The translations under genes and the position numbers were made by a program. Source: Herbiconiux solani NBRC 106740 (GTDB lineage: Bacteria > Actinomycetota > Actinomycetes > Actinomycetales > Microbacteriaceae). From it: a DNA stretch of 64,000 nucleotides. The stretch spans positions 62,001 to 126,000 of the forward strand of contig NZ_BCST01000008.1 in assembly GCF_001571005.1 (NCBI RefSeq), in the 5' to 3' direction. The notes beneath the pieces are model-generated. The model saw only the letters and a program-made list of their open reading frames with translations. It did no database searches and had not been told where the DNA came from. Shown in pieces: positions 55,400-64,000 of the stretch (the stretch's first letter is position 1; every line of letters starts with the position of its first letter).

Positions 55400-55804
55400 G
55401 TGACGCAGATACGGGTAAAGGATGCCGCAGTCTTTCTCGGCGTGAGCGACGACACGGTGCGGCGCTGGGTCGACGCGGGCCTGATCGCCAGCGCGAAGGA
55501 CGACGCCGGTCGCACGGTCGTCGACGGCCTCGACCTGGCGCAGCTGGCGCGGAAGAACGCGGTGCTCCCCGCCGACCCCAGCGAGATCGGCCGCAGCGCG
55601 CGCAACCGCTTCGTCGGGCTGGTGACCGAGATCACGCTCGACCGGGTGATGGCCCAGGTCGAGCTGCAGTGCGGCCCGCACCGCGTGGTCTCGCTGATGT
55701 CGAGCGAGGCCGTGCGCGAGCTCGGTCTCGAACCGGGCTCGGTGGCGATCGCGGTGGTCAAGGCCACGACCGTGATGATCGAGACCCCCCGGGGCGACGC
55801 GTGA
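55400..55804 (+). CDS. HTH-TOBE molybdate-related regulator
   Basis: A 134-residue protein with a MerR/excisionase-like helix-turn-helix at the N terminus (VKDAAVFLGVSDDTVRRWVD, residues about 5-24) and a single TOBE (Mop) domain (about 68-130; RSARNRFVGLVTEITLD, GLEPGSVAIAVVKATTVMIE) that binds molybdate in relatives. It overlaps the modA gene by four bases (GTGA), so it is probably the molybdate-responsive regulator of this operon. The GTG start gives the HTH directly; the longer frame crosses the tRNA. Confidence 0.88.
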   Translation: MTQIRVKDAAVFLGVSDDTVRRWVDAGLIASAKDDAGRTVVDGLDLAQLARKNAVLPADPSEIGRSARNRFVGLVTEITLDRVMAQVELQCGPHRVVSLMSSEAVRELGLEPGSVAIAVVKATTVMIETPRGDA

Positions 55805-56682
55805 ACGGCATCCGGATGCACGGTCGCCGCGCGGAGACAGCGCGGCGGGGTGCCCTGCTGGTCGCGATCGCAGCGACGGCCGCACTGCTCGCGGGCTGCG
55901 CCGGCGGCGCATCCGGGAGCCCGGCGGATCCGGCGGACGCCCCCGGCACCGCGACGAGCCCCGGCACCGCCGCACCCGACACCTCGACCCTCGACGGGTC
56001 GGTCACGGTCTTCGCCGCGGCGTCGCTCAAGGGCACTTTCACCGAGCTCGCCACCCGCTTCGAGGCCGAGCATCCGGGAGTCGACGTCGAGCTGAACTTC
56101 GCCGGCTCCAGCGACCTCGTCACCCAGATCACCGAGGGCGCTCCCGCCGACGTCTTCGCCTCGGCCGACGAGAAGAACATGACCACGCTCACCGACGCCG
56201 GCCTGATCGACCCCGCGGCCCCGGTCGACTTCGCGACCAACGTGCTCGAGATCGCCGTGCCGCCGGGCAACCCGGCCGGGATCACCTCGTTCGCCGACCT
56301 GGCGAACCCCGCGGCCAAAGTCGTCGTCTGCGCCCCGCAGGTGCCCTGCGGTGCCGCGACCGCCTCCGTCGAGCAGACGACGGGCGTCGACATCCCCGCC
56401 GTCAGCGAGGAGTCGTCGGTCACCGACGTGCTCGGCAAGGTCACGAGCGGCGAAGCGGATGCGGGCCTGGTCTACGTCACCGACATCGCCGCCGCCGGCG
56501 ACGCCGTGCAGGGCATCGCATTCCCCGAATCCGCGAACGCCGTCAACACGTACCCCGTCGCCGTGGTCGACCACGCCGGACGTCTCGACGGCGCTACCGC
56601 CGTCGCGCGCGCCTTCGTCGATTTCGTCGCCGGAGCCTCGGGTCGCGCCGTCCTCTCCCCCGCCGGCTTCGGCGCTCCCTGA
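55801..56682 (+). CDS. modA: Molybdate-binding lipoprotein ModA
   Basis: A 293-residue periplasmic-type receptor. Lipobox LAGC with Cys33, an Ala/Thr/Pro-rich linker, then ModA text: [59 protein letters not shown] and [13 protein letters not shown]. It captures molybdate or tungstate for modBC. GTG start overlaps the regulator's stop; an ATG five codons later is the alternative. Confidence 0.92.
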   Translation: MNGIRMHGRRAETARRGALLVAIAATAALLAGCAGGASGSPADPADAPGTATSPGTAAPDTSTLDGSVTVFAAASLKGTFTELATRFEAEHPGVDVELNFAGSSDLVTQITEGAPADVFASADEKNMTTLTDAGLIDPAAPVDFATNVLEIAVPPGNPAGITSFADLANPAAKVVVCAPQVPCGAATASVEQTTGVDIPAVSEESSVTDVLGKVTSGEADAGLVYVTDIAAAGDAVQGIAFPESANAVNTYPVAVVDHAGRLDGATAVARAFVDFVAGASGRAVLSPAGFGAP

Positions 56683-56755
56683 TCCCGCGCCGGATCCGAC
56701 CCGACCCAGCCGGCCCGACCAGACCCACCCCGAAGCCGCCGACGAAAGGAGTGAC

Positions 56756-57613
56756 GTGTCCTACCGCTCCCTCCCCCGCTGGCTGATCGTCGTCGCCATC
56801 GTGGGCGCCGCGTTCGTCGTGCTCCCGCTGGCCGGCATGGTGCTGCGGGTGGACTGGGCGAACTTCCTCCCCCTCATCACCTCCGAGTCCTCCCTCGACG
56901 CCCTCGGCCTCAGCCTCCGCACCTCGCTCGCCGCCACGGCGCTCTGCATCGTGCTCGGCGTGCCGATGGCGCTCGTGCTCGCCCGCACCCGGTTCTGGGG
57001 ACAGAAGGTGCTGCGCTCGCTCGTGCTGCTGCCCCTGGTGCTCCCGCCCGTCGTCGGCGGCCTGGCCCTGCTCTCGACCTTCGGCCGCCGCGGGCTCCTC
57101 GGCCAGACCTTCGACGCCTTCGGCATCCAGCTCGCCTTCTCGACCACGGCCGTCGTGCTCGCGCAGACCTTCGTGGCGCTGCCCTTCCTCGTGCTGAGCC
57201 TCGAGGGGGCGCTCCGCACCGTCGGCACCCGCTACGAAGCGGTCGGCGCGACCCTCGGCGCCTCGCCGAGCACGGTGCTGCGCCGCATCACGCTCCCCCT
57301 CGTGCTCCCCGCGCTCCTCTCCGGCGCGGTGCTCTCGTTCGCCCGCGCGCTCGGCGAGTTCGGCGCGACGCTCACCTTCGCCGGCAGCCTGCAGGGCACC
57401 ACCCGCACCCTCCCCCTCGAGATCTACCTCCAGCGCGAGACCGATCCGGATGCCGCGGTCGCCCTCTCCCTCGTGCTCGTGGTCGTCGCGATCGTCGTCG
57501 TCGCGGTGGCGCACCAGGCGGGCGAGGCCTCCCCTCTCCGTCGCGGCCGTCGGCTCGTGCCGGATGCGCAGGACTCAGCCGACATCCGGCCGGTCGAACG
57601 GCGGCAGTCGTGA
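56756..57613 (+). CDS. modB: Molybdate ABC permease ModB
   Basis: A 285-residue membrane subunit with about six helices and the coupling loop [21 protein letters not shown]. Family text: [20 protein letters not shown] and [22 protein letters not shown] start with AAAGGAG at good distance; the longer upstream frame is a shadow of modA. Overlaps modC by four bases (GTGA). Confidence 0.92.
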   Translation: MSYRSLPRWLIVVAIVGAAFVVLPLAGMVLRVDWANFLPLITSESSLDALGLSLRTSLAATALCIVLGVPMALVLARTRFWGQKVLRSLVLLPLVLPPVVGGLALLSTFGRRGLLGQTFDAFGIQLAFSTTAVVLAQTFVALPFLVLSLEGALRTVGTRYEAVGATLGASPSTVLRRITLPLVLPALLSGAVLSFARALGEFGATLTFAGSLQGTTRTLPLEIYLQRETDPDAAVALSLVLVVVAIVVVAVAHQAGEASPLRRGRRLVPDAQDSADIRPVERRQS

Positions 57614-58770
57614 GTCTGCAGTTCCGGGCGAGGATGCCCGACCGCGGCTTCGACGTCGCGCTCGACGTCGCCGAGGGCGAGACGCTCGCCGTGCTCGGCC
57701 CGAATGGCGCGGGCAAGTCGACCCTCCTCGCCCTGCTCGCCGGACTCCTCCGCCCGGCCGAAGGGCGCGCCGATCTCGACGGCACCGTGCTGTTCGATGT
57801 GCCGCCGGCCTCGCGCCGCGGCACCGTGCTGCCGCCGCACCGCCGGGGCGTCTCGCTGCTCGCCCAGGAGGCTCTCCTCTTCCCCCACCTCACCGCGCTC
57901 GAGAACGTCGCTTTCGGCCCCCGCTCGCGGCGGGGCGGCGACCGGAGCGCCGACCCCCACACGCTCGCGCGCACCTGGCTCGACGAGGTCGACGCCTCCG
58001 GGCTTGCTGGCCGTCGCCCGCACGAGCTCTCCGGCGGCCAGGCCCAGCGCATCGCCGTCGCCCGCGCCCTCGCCTCCGAGCCACGCCTGCTGCTGCTCGA
58101 CGAACCGATGGCGGCCCTGGATGCGGCGGTCGCCCCCGCCCTCCGCCGCACCCTCCGTCGGGTGCTCGCCGGCCGCACGGCGATCATCGTCACCCACGAC
58201 ATCCTCGACGCGTTCACCCTGGCCGACCGGGTCGTCGTGATGGACGGCGGCCGGATCGTCGACTCCGGCCCCACCCGAACCGTGCTCGACCGCCCGACCA
58301 GCCCGTTCCACGCCGGGCTCGCCGGCCTCAACCTGCTCGTCGGCACGGTCGCCGCGAGCACCCCCGGCGGCGGCGAGGTGGACGTCGAGCTGGACGTCGA
58401 GCTGGGCGTCGAGCTGGGCGTCGAGGCTGCCGGAACCCGGGTGCGCGCCCGAGCCGACGCGCCGCTCGAACCGGGCCGACCGGCCGCCGTCGCCATCCGC
58501 CCGTCCCACATCACCGTGACCGTGACCCCGCCCGCCACCGACACCACCACCACCACCACCGCTGCCACCGCCACCGCCACCGAGCCGGGTCACACCGTGC
58601 TCGAGGCGCACGTGCTCGACCTCGAACAGCGCGGAGACGTCGTCCGCCTCCGCACCGAGCACCTGGCGGCCGACCTCACGCCCGGCGAGGCCGCCGCCCT
58701 CGACCTCACCGAGGGCCAGCGCGTCTGGTGCCGCTTCGCCCAGGCCGACGCCCTCGCCTACCCGCGCTGA
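57610..58770 (+). CDS. modC: Molybdate ABC ATPase ModC
   Basis: A 386-residue ATPase: Walker [10 protein letters not shown] (about residues 32-40), signature [15 protein letters not shown], Walker [15 protein letters not shown]. The C-terminal region has a TOBE/Mop domain ([14 protein letters not shown] and following). Within it are two unusual simple repeats: a 12-base tandem at 58381-58425 that encodes DVEL/GVEL repeats, and an ACC-rich run near 58541-58567. The end overlaps the convergent CDP-alcohol gene by 13 bases. Confidence 0.9.
   Translation: MSLQFRARMPDRGFDVALDVAEGETLAVLGPNGAGKSTLLALLAGLLRPAEGRADLDGTVLFDVPPASRRGTVLPPHRRGVSLLAQEALLFPHLTALENVAFGPRSRRGGDRSADPHTLARTWLDEVDASGLAGRRPHELSGGQAQRIAVARALASEPRLLLLDEPMAALDAAVAPALRRTLRRVLAGRTAIIVTHDILDAFTLADRVVVMDGGRIVDSGPTRTVLDRPTSPFHAGLAGLNLLVGTVAASTPGGGEVDVELDVELGVELGVEAAGTRVRARADAPLEPGRPAAVAIRPSHITVTVTPPATDTTTTTTAATATATEPGHTVLEAHVLDLEQRGDVVRLRTEHLAADLTPGEAAALDLTEGQRVWCRFAQADALAYPR
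58381..58425 (+). repeat. 12-base tandem repeat within modC
   Basis: Three and three-quarter units of a 12-base sequence, two of GACGTCGAGCTG and then GGCGTCGAGCTG twice (the last truncated). It encodes the repeated tetrapeptide DVEL then GVEL in the linker before the TOBE domain. Copy-number change here would keep the frame. Confidence 0.85.
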
Positions 58771-59312
58771 GCCGGAACTGCCCGCCGCGGCCCACGCAGC
58801 GTGACCACCGTGTACTCGAGGTTCGCGATCGCGTGCAGCACGCATCCGGCCCCCACCACCGTCAGCGCGGCGGTCGACAGCACGACGTCGTCGGGCCAGA
58901 ACGAGGCGACCAGCAGCAGCAACGGGAAGCCGACCATCAGCAGCACCGTGCGCACCTTGCCGATCCAGCGCACCGACACGATCCCGGGCTTCCGCACGAG
59001 GATCGTGATGCCCAGCACCAGATCGGCGACGAGCAGCACGAGCGCCATCCACAGCGGCACGATCCCCGCCAGCACCAGCGTCGCGCAGACCACGAACTGG
59101 CTCACCCGGTCGGCGATCGGATCGAGCTTCCTGCCCAGATCGGTGATCAGGTCGAAGCGGCGCGCGATGAAGCCGTCGGCCCAGTCGGTGACGCCCAGCA
59201 CGATCAGCACGACGAGGCCGAGCAGCGGACTCCGGAAGACCAGGAGCACCACCACGAACAGCGGCGTCAGGATCAGCAGCCGGCCGAAGGAGATCGCGTT
59301 GGGGAGGTTCAC
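58758..59312 (-). CDS. CDP-alcohol phosphatidyltransferase
   Basis: A 184-residue integral membrane enzyme with the invariant DG(x)2AR(x)8G(x)3D(x)3D motif, visible as DWADGFIARR followed by GRKLDPIADR. It transfers a phosphatidyl group from CDP-diacylglycerol to an alcohol, as in phosphatidylglycerol-phosphate or inositol-phosphate synthesis; the acceptor cannot be read. GTG start (MNLPNAISFGRLLILTPL) overlaps the stop of a small upstream gene (GTGA). Confidence 0.9.
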   Translation of the reverse strand: MNLPNAISFGRLLILTPLFVVVLLVFRSPLLGLVVLIVLGVTDWADGFIARRFDLITDLGRKLDPIADRVSQFVVCATLVLAGIVPLWMALVLLVADLVLGITILVRKPGIVSVRWIGKVRTVLLMVGFPLLLLVASFWPDDVVLSTAALTVVGAGCVLHAIANLEYTVVTLRGPRRAVPAQRG

Positions 59313-59524
59313 GAGTCGGGAAGGGCCTCGGAGGTGATGATCGTGCCCGTCCACCCGGGCTGCCGGGCGACGAGTTCGGTGAGCTCGGCGTTGATGTACA
59401 GGGTGCCGCCGTCGGCGCCCGCGGTGTGGAAGTAGGAGTCGTTGAAGACGCTGTCGCTGAGCACGACCTTCACGTTCGGATAGGTCTGGATGATGCGCGC
59501 GATGGCGCGTTCCGGATCCGGCAC
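59309..59524 (-). CDS. Small hypothetical protein upstream of the phosphatidyltransferase
   Basis: A 71-residue protein, MPDPERAIARIIQTYPNVKV onward. No membrane helix or domain is recognised. Its stop overlaps the phosphatidyltransferase start (GTGA), so it is translated together with that enzyme; a subunit or chaperone role is only a guess. Confidence 0.6.
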   Translation of the reverse strand: MPDPERAIARIIQTYPNVKVVLSDSVFNDSYFHTAGADGGTLYINAELTELVARQPGWTGTIITSEALPDS

Positions 59525-59578
59525 GTCGACTCCCTTCGATAACCTTGGTTCAGCTTAGTTCTAGGGGGTAACCATCAC

Positions 59579-59911
59579 ATGGAGTTCACGACGGAAACGA
59601 TCGGCGACGACGTCGCCGTCATCCGCGGTGACGGCCGGCTGAACATGGTGTCGGCGCAGCCTCTGCGCGACACCGTGAAGCGAGCGATCGACGCAGGCCG
59701 GCACCGCATCGTGGTCGAGTTGAGCCGCGTGCCGTTCATGGATTCGTCCGGCCTCGGCGCCCTGATCAGCTGCCTCAAGTCGGCGCGCGAGACCGGCGGC
59801 GACCTGCGGATCGTCGCTCCCTCGACCCAGGTCTCGATGGTGCTGAAGCTGTCGAACGTCGACAAGATCCTCACCCCGTACCCCTCGATCGAGGAGGCCT
59901 CCCGTGACTGA
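59579..59911 (+). CDS. STAS-domain anti-sigma factor antagonist
   Basis: A 110-residue SpoIIAA/RsbV-like protein. It has VVELSRVPFMDSSGLGALIS with the phosphorylatable Ser in DSSGLG. Dephosphorylated, such proteins free a sigma factor by binding its anti-sigma kinase. AGGGGG lies eight to nine bases upstream of the ATG. It overlaps the anti-sigma gene by eight bases, the usual order. Confidence 0.9.
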   Translation: MEFTTETIGDDVAVIRGDGRLNMVSAQPLRDTVKRAIDAGRHRIVVELSRVPFMDSSGLGALISCLKSARETGGDLRIVAPSTQVSMVLKLSNVDKILTPYPSIEEASRD

Positions 59912-60323
59912 GGAGCGCAAGAACCTGGTCTTCTCCTCGCCGCCCGACGACGTGGATGCGGTGCACGAGTTCCTGGAATCGGTCTGGACCGCGAACCCCG
60001 AGGTGAGCGAGTACGACCGGATGGCGTTCGAGACGGCGCTGATCGAGCTGGCCTCCAACGTCATCCAGCACGCCTCGGGCGAGGGCGGGGTCACCTGCGT
60101 GCTCTCGGTCACGGCCGATGAGACGGGTCTCGTGGCCTCGCTCGCCGACACGGCCGACGCGGGGGGCATCGTGCTGATGAACCGCGAGATGCCCGACGAG
60201 CTGTCCGAGTCCGGTCGCGGGATCGCCCTCATCCAGGCCCTCGTCGACGACCTGCGCTACGAGCGGGTCGACGAGCGGAACGTCTGGACCATCTCGCGCG
60301 CCCGCGAGGCACAGGCCGAGTAA
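59904..60323 (+). CDS. Anti-sigma factor kinase, RsbW/SpoIIAB-like
   Basis: A 139-residue HATPase with N-box FETALIELASNVIQHASGEG and G1-like LADTADAGG, and the later SGRGIALIQALVDDL. It would bind a sigma factor and phosphorylate the STAS partner encoded just upstream. No sigma gene of the SigB/F type follows, so its target is elsewhere. GTG/ATG choice: the ATG overlaps the STAS gene end and gives a normal length. Confidence 0.88.
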   Translation: MTEERKNLVFSSPPDDVDAVHEFLESVWTANPEVSEYDRMAFETALIELASNVIQHASGEGGVTCVLSVTADETGLVASLADTADAGGIVLMNREMPDELSESGRGIALIQALVDDLRYERVDERNVWTISRAREAQAE

Positions 60324-60392
60324 TCGGGCGCTAGCGGCTCAGCGGCTCGGCTGCTCAGCGGCTAGACCCTCAGCAGCTCGCGACCCGGCGGG

Positions 60393-61679
<1,287 letters not shown>

Positions 61680-61682
61680 GCC

Positions 61683-62189
61683 CTAAGCGTAACCGCCGCC
61701 CGCCCCCGTGCGGGGGTCGAGGCGGAAGATGCGGAGCGTCCGGCCCGACGCCCGCTCGTAGCCGCGGTAGCCGGGCCACTGCTGTTCGATGAAGGCCCAG
61801 ACCGCTTCTCGCTCGTCGTCGTCGACGAGGTGGGCCCGCACCGGGACGGGGCGGCCGTGCACGACGACCTCGGCATCCGGATGCGCGATCAGGTTCGCGC
61901 TCCAGGCCGGGTGTGCGGCGCCGGCGAAGTTGCTGCCGGTCACGAGCATCCGGCCATCCGGTTCGGGCACGTACATCAGCTCGGTCTCGCGGGCTAGGCC
62001 CGACTTCGCCCCGGTCGTGCGCAGCACGAGCGACGGGACGAGCAGTCCGCTCAGCTGCACGCGGCCGCGCGTCAGGAACCGGATCGCCCGCTCGAGCGGG
62101 GGCATGATCGTCGGGCCGACGCGCCGGAAGAAGCGGGTTCGGGAGAACCGGGCGACGGCGACCCGGATGCCGCGGACGAGAGAGGCCAT
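61683..62189 (-). CDS. Deazaflavin (F420)-dependent nitroreductase family protein
   Basis: A 168-residue DDN-family protein. Landmarks: LRTTGAKSGLARETELMYVP, LVTGSNFAGAAHPAWSANLI and EVVVHGRPVPVRAHLVDD. Actinobacterial homologues use F420H2 to reduce nitro compounds, quinones or other substrates. Convergence and order suggest an independent gene; its stop lies just past the phosphatase start on the same strand. Substrate unknown. Confidence 0.88.
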   Translation of the reverse strand: MASLVRGIRVAVARFSRTRFFRRVGPTIMPPLERAIRFLTRGRVQLSGLLVPSLVLRTTGAKSGLARETELMYVPEPDGRMLVTGSNFAGAAHPAWSANLIAHPDAEVVVHGRPVPVRAHLVDDDEREAVWAFIEQQWPGYRGYERASGRTLRIFRLDPRTGAGGGYA

Positions 62190-62257
62190 GCCTCCATCAT
62201 GCGCCCGCGGTCATCCGGGTGCGCCGGCCCGACGTGAACCAGGCCGGCGTGCGCCGA

Positions 62258-63268
62258 TCAGTACCAGTTGACCGACTGCGAGTGCGACCAGGCCGAGCAG
62301 GGCGTGCCGTAGCCGCGCTTGATGTAGTCCAGGCCCCACTGGATCTGGGTGACCGCGTTGCTCTGCCAGTCGTCGGCGACGGTGCCCATCTTGCTGCCGG
62401 GGAGGGCCTGCGGGATGCCGTAGGCACCGCTCGAGGCGTTCTCGGCCTGGTAGTTCCAGCCCGACTCCTTCGACCAGAGCGAGCTCAGGCACTGGAACTG
62501 GTCGCTGCCCCAGCCGTACTGGTTCGAGGCCATGTCGGCGGCGACGTCGCGGGCGCCGTCCGGGGTGTTGGCCCGGGCGAGACGGTCGGCGGCGGCCTGA
62601 GCCGCGGCGGCGGCATCGGCGGCAGCCTGCGCGGCGGCCTCGGCGGCGGCCTTGTCGACGGCGGCGGCCTGCAGGGTGGCCTGCGTGGTCGCGGCGGCGG
62701 CCGAGTTGGTGAGCGTCTGCACGGTCGTGGTGTCGAGGTACGGGTAGTTCGCGAGCGAGGCGACCGAGGCGATCAGCGGGGTCGTGTCGACCTTGCCGTT
62801 GACCGAGGCGAGCACCTGGTTGGCCGAGCTCACGGTCTGGGCGGCGCGGGTCTCGGCGCGATCCTTCGTGCGCTCGAGCAGCTCGTTCGGCGACTCCTCC
62901 GGGGCCGCGACCGAGATGGTCGTGCTGATGCTCGACGCGTTCGTGGTGCCGACCGAGGTCTCGGCGTTGGCGATGGCGGGGTGCACGACCGAGGCCGCGG
63001 TGACCAGGACCGCGGCGGCGGCGACCGACCCGATGGGGCCGAGCACGTGGGCCGCGCGGCGCAGGCGGTGCCGGCGGTCGTGCTGGCGGATCGCCTTGCG
63101 GCTGTCGAACGAGGAGGGTCGGCGGGCCGCGATGATCGCGTTCTCGCCGGTGTCCGTGGAGAGGAACTGCACCGGGGCGTCCGGAGCGCCGATGCCGGAG
63201 CCGGCGGTCGGGGCGAGGGAGGTGGTGCGTTTCTTCGATGAGGGTGAGGCGGGCGTTGCGTTGGGCAT
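62258..63268 (-). CDS. Secreted transglycosylase-like protein
   Basis: A 336-residue extracytoplasmic protein: a basic start, a signal-like hydrophobic helix (about 83-104, VLGPIGSVAAAAVLVTAASV), an Ala-rich coiled segment (about 195-245) and a C-terminal lysozyme-like domain reading SLWSKESGWNYQAENASSGA then YGIPQALPGSKMGTVADDWQ, with the catalytic-type Glu in SKESGW. It resembles the aggregation-promoting-factor/transglycosylase group that acts on peptidoglycan. An earlier in-frame TTG extends it slightly. Confidence 0.82.
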   Translation of the reverse strand: MPNATPASPSSKKRTTSLAPTAGSGIGAPDAPVQFLSTDTGENAIIAARRPSSFDSRKAIRQHDRRHRLRRAAHVLGPIGSVAAAAVLVTAASVVHPAIANAETSVGTTNASSISTTISVAAPEESPNELLERTKDRAETRAAQTVSSANQVLASVNGKVDTTPLIASVASLANYPYLDTTTVQTLTNSAAAATTQATLQAAAVDKAAAEAAAQAAADAAAAAQAAADRLARANTPDGARDVAADMASNQYGWGSDQFQCLSSLWSKESGWNYQAENASSGAYGIPQALPGSKMGTVADDWQSNAVTQIQWGLDYIKRGYGTPCSAWSHSQSVNWY

Positions 63269-63730
63269 GGTTTCCAATGGTTCGGCCAATGGGTGCGGGC
63301 GCGCGCGAGCGGTCGGCTGCACTCCGGCCGCGGAAACGGGCGCGCTGCAAAAGGGCGGCGCACGCGCGGGGGAACAGGGGCTGAGGGGGGTCGGCGCCCT
63401 GCCGCGGCGATTGGCGGTGACGGTCGATGTCGGGTTGTTCCAGAAGCCGTCTCGGCTCCGGCGTGACGCTCGCACCGGGGGCCGGATGATCGGGTTGGCC
63501 GGCGGGCAAACGATTGAAGCAACAAGTATCGACGCTCTTCCTGAAAGAAATCTCCATGCGCCGTAATGCGTCACCTGTCGCTCAGCCGCGCGAAGCCGCC
63601 ATCGGGCTCGGCACGACCGGCCGGAGCAGGTGGGAAAGCGCCCGCAGGACTGTGCACGGGGGCCGGATCGGCGCACGATGGAGAGCACGGTGAAACCACC
63701 GCCCTCGCCCCTGCGACGAACGGATACATC
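63269..63730. other. Intergenic stretch with no recognisable gene
   Basis: About 460 bases between the transglycosylase-like gene (minus strand) and the small YtxH-like gene (plus strand). I see several short GC-rich arms but no clear riboswitch signature or promoter. Upstream of cell-wall hydrolases a c-di-AMP (ydaO) riboswitch would be plausible, but its hallmark text was not found. Confidence 0.5.
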
Positions 63731-63955
63731 ATGAACAAGATCCTCCTGCTCCTGGCCTTCGGCGCCGGCTACGTCCTCGGCACCCGCGCGGGCCGCCGTC
63801 GGTACGAGCAGATCCGCGCCAAGGCCAAGGACTTCTGGAACGACGAGCACGTCCAGTCGGCCGTGCACTCCGCCGGCGAGGCCGTCGAGTCGGCCGCGGG
63901 CAAGGCCGCCGACAAAGCGGGCGACCTCATCGGCAAGGTACGCTCGGCGAACTGA
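63731..63955 (+). CDS. YtxH-like small membrane protein
   Basis: A 74-residue protein with an N-terminal glycine-rich helix, MNKILLLLAFGAGYVLGTRA then GRRRYEQIRAKAKDFWNDE, and an Ala-rich amphipathic C-terminal half. This is the usual actinobacterial YtxH-like layout; function unknown. Start chosen at the first ATG with the membrane helix immediately after. Confidence 0.78.
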   Translation: MNKILLLLAFGAGYVLGTRAGRRRYEQIRAKAKDFWNDEHVQSAVHSAGEAVESAAGKAADKAGDLIGKVRSAN

Positions 63956-63987
63956 CGCTATCCCCCGATCCCCCGAGGAGTCCCGAC

Positions 63988-64000
63988 GTGGCGAAGAAGA
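63988..64000 (+). CDS. Start of a gene cut by the window end
   Basis: GTG followed by GCG AAG AAG, with CGAGGAG about eight bases upstream, reads MAKK. Too short to identify; listed only because the start signal is strong. Confidence 0.4.

Noticed and set aside
58541-58567. The ACC run as a possible CRISPR-like or regulatory repeat
   Set aside because: It is a trinucleotide run inside the coding frame of modC with no spacers.
63269-63560. A c-di-AMP (ydaO-type) riboswitch before the transglycosylase-like gene
   Set aside because: Expected in this context in actinobacteria, but the conserved core text was not found; a covariance-model search would decide.

Overview
The window is strongly GC-rich chromosomal DNA with short intergenic gaps, many 1- to 4-base gene overlaps and frequent GTG starts. 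It carries a DUF222/HNH (13E12-type) gene, an HspR-type HAIR box, an ANTAR regulator and a deazaflavin-type oxidoreductase. Together these point to a high-GC actinobacterium, most likely a Microbacteriaceae member of the Micrococcales; the genus cannot be named from sequence alone. No prophage, insertion sequence or CRISPR array was seen.

Region 1 (1-11.4 kb) is general: a MacB/LolD-type ABC pair, the DUF222/HNH gene, an oxygen-dependent core methionine synthase pair (mesD/mesX) with a possible leader ORF, DUF808, DUF429, a DHA2 drug-efflux permease, and a TetR repressor divergent from an NAD-binding oxidoreductase with two tandem operators between them.

Region 2 (11.5-27.5 kb) is the highlight: a vitamin B6 catabolic locus (pathway I, as known in Mesorhizobium loti). 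A plus-strand operon encodes 4-pyridoxolactonase, pyridoxal 4-dehydrogenase and a GMC oxidase like pyridoxine 4-oxidase. It converges, at a strong hairpin, on a minus-strand operon encoding FHMPC dehydrogenase, HMPDC decarboxylase, the ring-opening MHPC oxygenase and the acetamidomethylene-succinate hydrolase, plus M20-like, DUF1185 and PEBP proteins of unknown role. Next to it lies a complete BMP-type ABC importer with an IclR regulator, which I propose takes up B6 vitamers or their breakdown products. The 4-pyridoxate dehydrogenase step has no obvious dedicated gene.

Region 3 (27.5-46 kb) is a second catabolic island of unknown substrate: ALDH (GabD-like), Fe-ADH, SDR, HpcH/HpaI aldolase, cupin, a beta-keto acid cleavage enzyme (BKACE) and a DUF6282 hydrolase. 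Beside these lie a PotABCD-like ABC importer, three IclR regulators, a cyclase-family protein with an altered metal motif, a two-subunit CoA-transferase, a thiolase and an SDR. BKACE would release acetoacetate, which the CoA-transferase and thiolase would turn into acetyl-CoA.

Region 4 (46-64 kb) is housekeeping and stress related: a minimal sigma-factor-like protein with a membrane beta-propeller partner, a ClpC-type ATPase behind a HAIR box, ANTAR and STAS/anti-sigma/PP2C signalling genes, tRNA-Cys, a modABC operon led by an HTH-TOBE protein, a CDP-alcohol phosphatidyltransferase, a secreted transglycosylase-like protein and small membrane proteins.
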